A stretch of 40,958 nucleotides of DNA, taken from positions 1 to 40,958 of the forward strand of contig JAGHRY010000064.1 in the NCBI GenBank assembly GCA_018066145.1, written 5' to 3'. The stretch is from Candidatus Colimorpha merdihippi. GTDB taxonomy: Bacteria; Bacteroidota; Bacteroidia; Bacteroidales; P3. The notes under the pieces are model-generated. The model was given only the letters and a program-made list of their open reading frames with translations, did not search any database and was not told the DNA's origin. Shown piece after piece: positions 36,313 through 40,958 of this stretch. Position 1 is the stretch's first letter. Each line of letters starts with the position of its first letter. The translations under genes were made by a program, and so were the position numbers.

Positions 36313-37950
36313 TTAGTTTGCCAAACCCAAAGCCTTTAATCCTTGATTATAAACAATATCTCTAGGAATATTGCTCTTTGCAATCAAATCCAGATCCTTC
36401 TGAAGGTCCTCACGCACTTTGCCATTTTCAGCAGCATACTGCTTAGCGAAATCATATTTCCCTTCGCCTTCAACCTCAAGAATCATGGCTGCCCAACTAC
36501 GCATAGCTTCTTCGGTCTTTTCAACATTTACAACATATTTTCCATCAGCATTACGCACAAAAGCCTCATGGTCTTGCAGATAGTTGAAACACATCATATT
36601 GGCAATGCCATGGGCCTCGGTAGCTCCAAAGCGAACGCTACGCAGAATACCTGCGATAAAAGTCACAAAAGCATCTTCCTTAGTGCAATTGGTAATCTCG
36701 CCCATTTCAATAAGAGTAGTAGTCAGGAACAAGCCGCAAATGTCAGCCTTAGCCTCTTCCCAATTGCTGTACTGATTTCCTAAAGCCTTACGCATGCTTT
36801 GGTGCGTATTTACAGTTTCCTTGATACCCAGGCCATGAGCAACCTCGTGGAAACACACATTGGAGAAGAATGCATTGAAATTAACGTTGTCAATCTGGTC
36901 GTCGCAGATCATCAGTTTGGAGATAGGCATCACCATAGCATCAAATTTGGCCTGCATTGCATTCTTCAGCTGCAAGCGGCGAGCACCTTTTTGCTGATGA
37001 ATACGCTCGTCATTAGGCAAATTGATAGCAATGGTCTTCGAACCGGCATTACAGTCACCTGCATAATAGATAACATCATACACATTCAAGTCACTCTCTG
37101 CGCCAGCCATAGCGGGCTTGTACTTTGGATCACAGGGCAGCTTCTGCTGGAGGTCGGGCAGCATCTTGACGAATTTTGCCAAGTCATTGCTCCATTTTAC
37201 ATCTTTCACGAGGATAAACGACTCGTAGCTGGTCTTATTTCCATAAAGGGCATCGTCATAATTCTCTATGGGGCCGACAACAAAATCAATCTTGCTTTCC
37301 TTCATGTCCATCCAAGCCAAATCAGATGCATAATAATCATCAGTAAGGAGAGCTTTGCGACGCTCGGTCAAGTACTTCTTTAATCCTTGATCCTCTGCAA
37401 GGTCAATAGCAAGCCCCATCAGACTGTCGACCTTGGCAAGTCGGTCGGCATACTCCACATGGTAAGGAACAACTTTAAGCGCACCATTCTCGTCACGACG
37501 GATAACAGTATATTGGCTGCTCTTTTCTTCATCCTGGAGTGCATCGTACTCCTCGGCAGTCATATCCTGAGGATAAAAGTTACATCCGGCAGGACGAGCG
37601 CCCCATCCGGGAATAAAAGGCTTTTCTTCTCCCAAACGATCCCATGCGCCATACTGAATCATTGCAAACGCTTTTACAGCAGGATCGGTGATAGTATCTA
37701 ATAGGGCACGATTCTCGGGTCCAAAATACTGGTCCCAATAGAGATCATCCATAATGTTGGCAATCTGAATAAAAATCGGCAGCAATTGCTGCTCTTTCTC
37801 ACTCAGAATGCTCAAATCGGTAGTCAAAGTATACTCTGCATACTCGTCAACTTTTTGTTGAATTTCCGATTTCTCAACGGTTTTTTGGTTCTTACAACCC
37901 ATTGTGGCGAACAAACTAACGGCCATAATCAAAATAGGTAATTTCTTCAT
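36313..37950 (-). CDS. M49 (dipeptidyl peptidase III)-like zinc peptidase lipoprotein
   Basis: Lipobox FATMGC; FHEVAHGLG zinc motif; downstream NWEEAKADICGLF matches the M49 EEx[RK]A[ED] motif. Confidence 0.8.
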   Translation of the reverse strand: MKKLPILIMAVSLFATMGCKNQKTVEKSEIQQKVDEYAEYTLTTDLSILSEKEQQLLPIFIQIANIMDDLYWDQYFGPENRALLDTITDPAVKAFAMIQYGAWDRLGEEKPFIPGWGARPAGCNFYPQDMTAEEYDALQDEEKSSQYTVIRRDENGALKVVPYHVEYADRLAKVDSLMGLAIDLAEDQGLKKYLTERRKALLTDDYYASDLAWMDMKESKIDFVVGPIENYDDALYGNKTSYESFILVKDVKWSNDLAKFVKMLPDLQQKLPCDPKYKPAMAGAESDLNVYDVIYYAGDCNAGSKTIAINLPNDERIHQQKGARRLQLKNAMQAKFDAMVMPISKLMICDDQIDNVNFNAFFSNVCFHEVAHGLGIKETVNTHQSMRKALGNQYSNWEEAKADICGLFLTTTLIEMGEITNCTKEDAFVTFIAGILRSVRFGATEAHGIANMMCFNYLQDHEAFVRNADGKYVVNVEKTEEAMRSWAAMILEVEGEGKYDFAKQYAAENGKVREDLQKDLDLIAKSNIPRDIVYNQGLKALGLAN

Positions 37951-37991
37951 TATAAATAGTTTTAGTGATTCTTCAAAAAAAAAGTTTCATT

Positions 37992-38022
37992 GCAAAGATA
38001 CATTTTTTTTTCTATATGCAAA
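37992..38022 (-). promoter_or_regulatory. Putative promoter for the M49-like gene
   Basis: Minus-strand TATCTTTGC (37992-38000) with TTTG (38019-38022) 18 nt upstream. Confidence 0.6.
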
Positions 38023-38030
38023 AAAAGTAG

Positions 38031-38039
38031 TACTTTTGC
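38031..38039 (+). promoter_or_regulatory. Putative -7 element for tRNA-Ser
   Basis: TACTTTTGC matches TAnnTTTGY, about 50 nt upstream of the tRNA; no clear -33 element. Confidence 0.5.
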
Positions 38040-38091
38040 ACTCGATTTCGCAACGAGATAACCCTCGTAACTAGCAGAAAAAACAACCCAC

Positions 38092-38179
38092 GGAAAGGTG
38101 CTCGAGTGGTTGAAGAGGCCCGCCTGGAAAGCGAGTAAGCCTTAACAGGGCTTCAAGGGTTCGAATCCCTTCCTTTCCG
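38092..38179 (+). tRNA. tRNA-Ser (GGA anticodon)
   Basis: Acceptor GGAAAGG/CCTTTCC, anticodon loop CTGGAAA, variable arm, TPsiC arm GGGTTCGAATCCC; CCA not encoded. Confidence 0.95.
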
Positions 38180-38190
38180 CTAGTACAGAA

Positions 38191-38219
38191 AAAGACACTT
38201 GCTTCCAAGTGTCTTTTTT
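38191..38219 (+). terminator. Rho-independent terminator after tRNA-Ser
   Basis: aaagacacttg cttc caagtgtcttt, perfect 11-bp stem, followed by T-tract. Confidence 0.9.
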
Positions 38220-38480
38220 ATTTGTACAACTATACACTTTTATGATACAACTCCAAGCTTCGAAGTTGATGAAAAAAAAATGGTATGATCTTATTTCAGA
38301 TTGTTGAGACATTTTGGAGTTGAGACGAAGTAGCCTAGCGGGCCATATCGCATATTTGAGGATCATCAACTACCTCATTATTAATATGATCTTCTACTGC
38401 TTACGGCAAAAGAAGAAGCCCCAGACAAGTAGTGCCTCGGCACCTGCAAGGAAGTAACTCAGAAGTGCGTCCGCCCTTAG

Positions 38481-38518
38481 TCCGTTGATTGTCCGTTCTA
38501 GAACGGACAATCAACGGA
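38481..38518. repeat. Perfect 38-nt palindrome
   Basis: tccgttgattgtccgttct|agaacggacaatcaacgga, no spacer. Confidence 0.97.
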
Positions 38519-38611
38519 GCCACTCATCATCCACCCCAGAGTTACTATTAAGTTTGTTGACTCGCGAAGATCTATTGAATGCATTTTTTCAGGTAGATGA
38601 CGACATAATGA

Positions 38612-39376
38612 TTATATGCAAGTGTAGCCTCCATCCACAACCAGGTTGTGGCCAGTCACCCATCTCGATGCATCACTTAACAGATAAATACACGCATATG
38701 AAATATCAGAACAAGCGCCAATCCCTAGCAAATGTTTATCTTCCAGCTTTTTTCGTTGTTCGGGGTCAGCCATGTGAGGTAGCTTGGCATTAATCGGAGT
38801 TTCGATAGCTCCCGGACTAATCACATTTACGCGAACTTTATTCTGTGCCAATTCACAAGCCATCGACCTTGCAGCTGAAATCAAAGCTCCTTTTGTGGCG
38901 CTATACATAGTCTTGCACTTATCCCCACACAATCCCATGATGCTAGAAAATAGAATAATACTGCATCCGCATTCTTTGTCATAGTTACCCATACGAGTTA
39001 CTTCTTTCGTTAGGTTGATTGCAGAATACACATTGGCGCGGAAGAATTGGTCCAACTGCTCATCCGTAATCAATTTCAATGGTGTAACCGATGAAATACC
39101 CGCACAGTTCACCACACCGCTAATTTTTCCCATTCTGGATACAACATCTTTGATCGTCTCTTTCATTCCTTCTGACGACGCGAGATCAAATGGCAAAATC
39201 ATGTGGCCATCGCCTTCCATCTGTTCCAAAGTCTGATGAAGACGTTCTTTATTTCGTGCAATTAACACCACTTTTGCACCCATTTTGGAGCAATCGATAG
39301 CACATTGGGCACCTATACCAGATGATGCACCCGTAATAAGAATAGTTTTACCAGTTAATGAGAATGGGTTAAACAT
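38612..39376 (-). CDS. SDR family oxidoreductase (FabG-like 3-oxoacyl-ACP reductase)
   Basis: GKTILITGASSGIGAQCAIDCSKMGAKVVLIAR; NCAGISS; YSATKGALISAARSMA; VTGHNLVVDGGYTCI. Confidence 0.9.
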   Translation of the reverse strand: MFNPFSLTGKTILITGASSGIGAQCAIDCSKMGAKVVLIARNKERLHQTLEQMEGDGHMILPFDLASSEGMKETIKDVVSRMGKISGVVNCAGISSVTPLKLITDEQLDQFFRANVYSAINLTKEVTRMGNYDKECGCSIILFSSIMGLCGDKCKTMYSATKGALISAARSMACELAQNKVRVNVISPGAIETPINAKLPHMADPEQRKKLEDKHLLGIGACSDISYACIYLLSDASRWVTGHNLVVDGGYTCI

Positions 39377-39506
39377 ATCATTACGTTATTATATTATTAA
39401 TCAAATCCCATTTAGCAATAAGCCACATTCGTTCTGTTCATTGTATTAAACTAAACTATCTAGCTCATCGTTTTTGTCGATAAAATCATTACTTTAACAA
39501 TCTTTA

Positions 39507-40658
39507 TCAATCGCCATTCGTATGGGTGTCTAATTCTTCGGGGACACCTTCTATTGGAGTATATTCTCGCCGGAGATATTCATCTACTGGCTGTCCGGAT
39601 TCTACTTCTACAATATCTGATATCTTTGTGTCAACAAAAGACACGATTCCCGTTGCCCATGTCATACCCACACCAAAAGCAGACAGCATAAGGCACTTGC
39701 ATCCATCCAGCTTATCCTTCAATTCGCTAACGATAGTAAGGGGTACAGATACTGAGGAAGTGTTGCCAAACTTCTCAATCGTGTGGGGTATCTTGGACAC
39801 ATCTAGCTTCATTTTTTTGGCAATAAACGCATTGATGAAGTTATTTGCCTGATGGAAACAGAAATAGTCGATTTCCTCAACTGCTTTCCCCGACTCGGCA
39901 ATGGTCTTCTTTATGTCACGCGGAATCTCTCGGATTACAAAGTTGAACACATCACCACCCTTCATATAGCCTTGTTCGTCGCTTCGCATATTGCCATATT
40001 CATCAACAACACGCTCAACAAGTGTCTCCGGCGTTGAGGGATGACGGTAACCACCAGCCTTTATCATAATGAGATCGGCACGTGAGCCATCTGTATTGAG
40101 AGAAAATGTAGTTTCACCAAACTTGTCATCCTTCTCTACGAGCGCAGCCACACCACCATCACCAAAAATAAAGGCACTTCTTCGATCGCGTGGCCCATAA
40201 ACCTTGCTTCGAGTCTCACCATCAAGGATTAACGCCTTACGAATAGCCCCCGACTGCATCATGCTGTATGCCACAGACATACCATAGATAAATGCCGAAC
40301 AGCCTAGATTCACATCAAAAGCAATACAACTATTGCTAAGCCCTAGACGATGCTGGAGCGTACAAGCGGTAGCCGGCATACGATAATCCTGAGTCTGCGA
40401 GATAAAGATTAGAAGATCAATCTCCCCGCGGTCAATCTCATTATCAATAATAAGCTTTTGGGCAGCAGCAAAACACAAATCAGACGAGCAGGTGTTTTCA
40501 TCGGCAAATCTGCGCTCGTACACACCCACTTTCTCAACAACCTCTATTACCTGTTCTTTCGGGAAGAAATCGGTATACTCCAGGTTATTGACAACTCTTT
40601 TGGGTACTGCACCAGCCAGGGCCGTAATACCTACACCTTTGAACTTAAGTAAAGCCAT
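39507..40658 (-). CDS. 3-oxoacyl-ACP synthase III (FabH-like)
   Basis: Catalytic Cys in DVNLGCSAFIYGM, His in FCFHQANNFI, Asn in FGNTSSVSVP. Confidence 0.9.
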   Translation of the reverse strand: MALLKFKGVGITALAGAVPKRVVNNLEYTDFFPKEQVIEVVEKVGVYERRFADENTCSSDLCFAAAQKLIIDNEIDRGEIDLLIFISQTQDYRMPATACTLQHRLGLSNSCIAFDVNLGCSAFIYGMSVAYSMMQSGAIRKALILDGETRSKVYGPRDRRSAFIFGDGGVAALVEKDDKFGETTFSLNTDGSRADLIMIKAGGYRHPSTPETLVERVVDEYGNMRSDEQGYMKGGDVFNFVIREIPRDIKKTIAESGKAVEEIDYFCFHQANNFINAFIAKKMKLDVSKIPHTIEKFGNTSSVSVPLTIVSELKDKLDGCKCLMLSAFGVGMTWATGIVSFVDTKISDIVEVESGQPVDEYLRREYTPIEGVPEELDTHTNGD

Positions 40659-40664
40659 AAAAGA

Positions 40665-40889
40665 TTAAGAAATAGCAAGATTATATAAATCCTGAATCGT
40701 AGAGCAAGCTCTCAAATCTGACGTACTTACTTCTTTTTCGAACTCTTCGTCATAGAATGCGATAACAAGCATCACACTTATGGAAGACCATTCTTCCAAG
40801 TCGCGAAATTTTGTTTCTGCAGCCAAATTAGCCACATCTTCTATTTCTATAGCTTCAGCAAACTTAGTAACAAATTCTTTTATTTCCAT
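40665..40889 (-). CDS. Acyl carrier protein
   Basis: 74 aa acidic; KFRDLEEWSSISVMLVIAFYDEEF with candidate phosphopantetheine Ser. Confidence 0.82.
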   Translation of the reverse strand: MEIKEFVTKFAEAIEIEDVANLAAETKFRDLEEWSSISVMLVIAFYDEEFEKEVSTSDLRACSTIQDLYNLAIS

Positions 40890-40913
40890 TATGACAATTA
40901 TTTATGTATTATA

Positions 40914-40958
40914 CTATAATTTCAAATAATCTTTGATTTCTTTGACTCTGTTTAAGAA
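40914..40958 (-). CDS. 3' end of an upstream minus-strand gene (truncated by window)
   Basis: Minus-strand frame from the window edge reads FLNRVKEIKDYLKL* with stop at 40914-40916; only 15 codons visible. Confidence 0.35.
   Translation of the reverse strand, partial: FLNRVKEIKDYLKL

Noticed and set aside
38142-38369. Minus-strand ORF ending ...AERKGFEPLKPC
   Set aside because: Antisense of tRNA-Ser; the ERKGFEPLKPC tail is the translation of the tRNA complement, a recurrent annotation artefact.
38485-38793. 102-aa plus-strand ORF over the palindrome and SDR 3' end
   Set aside because: Mostly antisense to the SDR gene and has no recognisable domain.
1-40958. CRISPR arrays, insertion sequences, transposases or integrases
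   Set aside because: No regularly spaced repeats and no ORF with transposase/recombinase motifs seen by eye.

Overview
The window looks like a Bacteroidales chromosome, judged from protein families and TAnnTTTG-type -7 promoter elements. Left flank (1-5857, + strand): 3' part of a phosphate butyryl/acetyltransferase gene, a PAS-domain protein, an outer-membrane TonB-type beta-barrel protein, a stand-alone HsdR-N-domain protein, an ECF sigma factor and two small membrane/secreted proteins. Centre (about 35010 down to 6353, - strand): one uninterrupted run of 28 co-directional genes forming a capsule/exopolysaccharide locus. It starts with a UpxY/NusG-like antiterminator and ends at a strong rho-independent terminator near 6163-6190. 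The locus has Wzm/Wzt-type ABC export together with Wza/Wzc-type envelope proteins, many glycosyltransferases, and an unusual amino-acid/acyl-modification toolkit: an N5-(carboxyethyl)ornithine-synthase-like opine dehydrogenase, a free-standing adenylation enzyme, an acyl carrier protein, a GNAT protein, an ATP-grasp ligase, a CapK/PaaK-like adenylate-forming enzyme and a VioA-like sugar aminotransferase. My main hypothesis is that this locus makes a polysaccharide decorated with an opine-type or other activated amino acid. Right flank: a divergent sugar-transfer-type ATP-grasp gene, an M49-like lipoprotein peptidase with a shortened zinc motif, tRNA-Ser(GGA), a perfect 38-nt palindrome, and a SDR/KAS-III/ACP cluster running off the window end. 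All assignments are by eye from sequence motifs; no searches were run.
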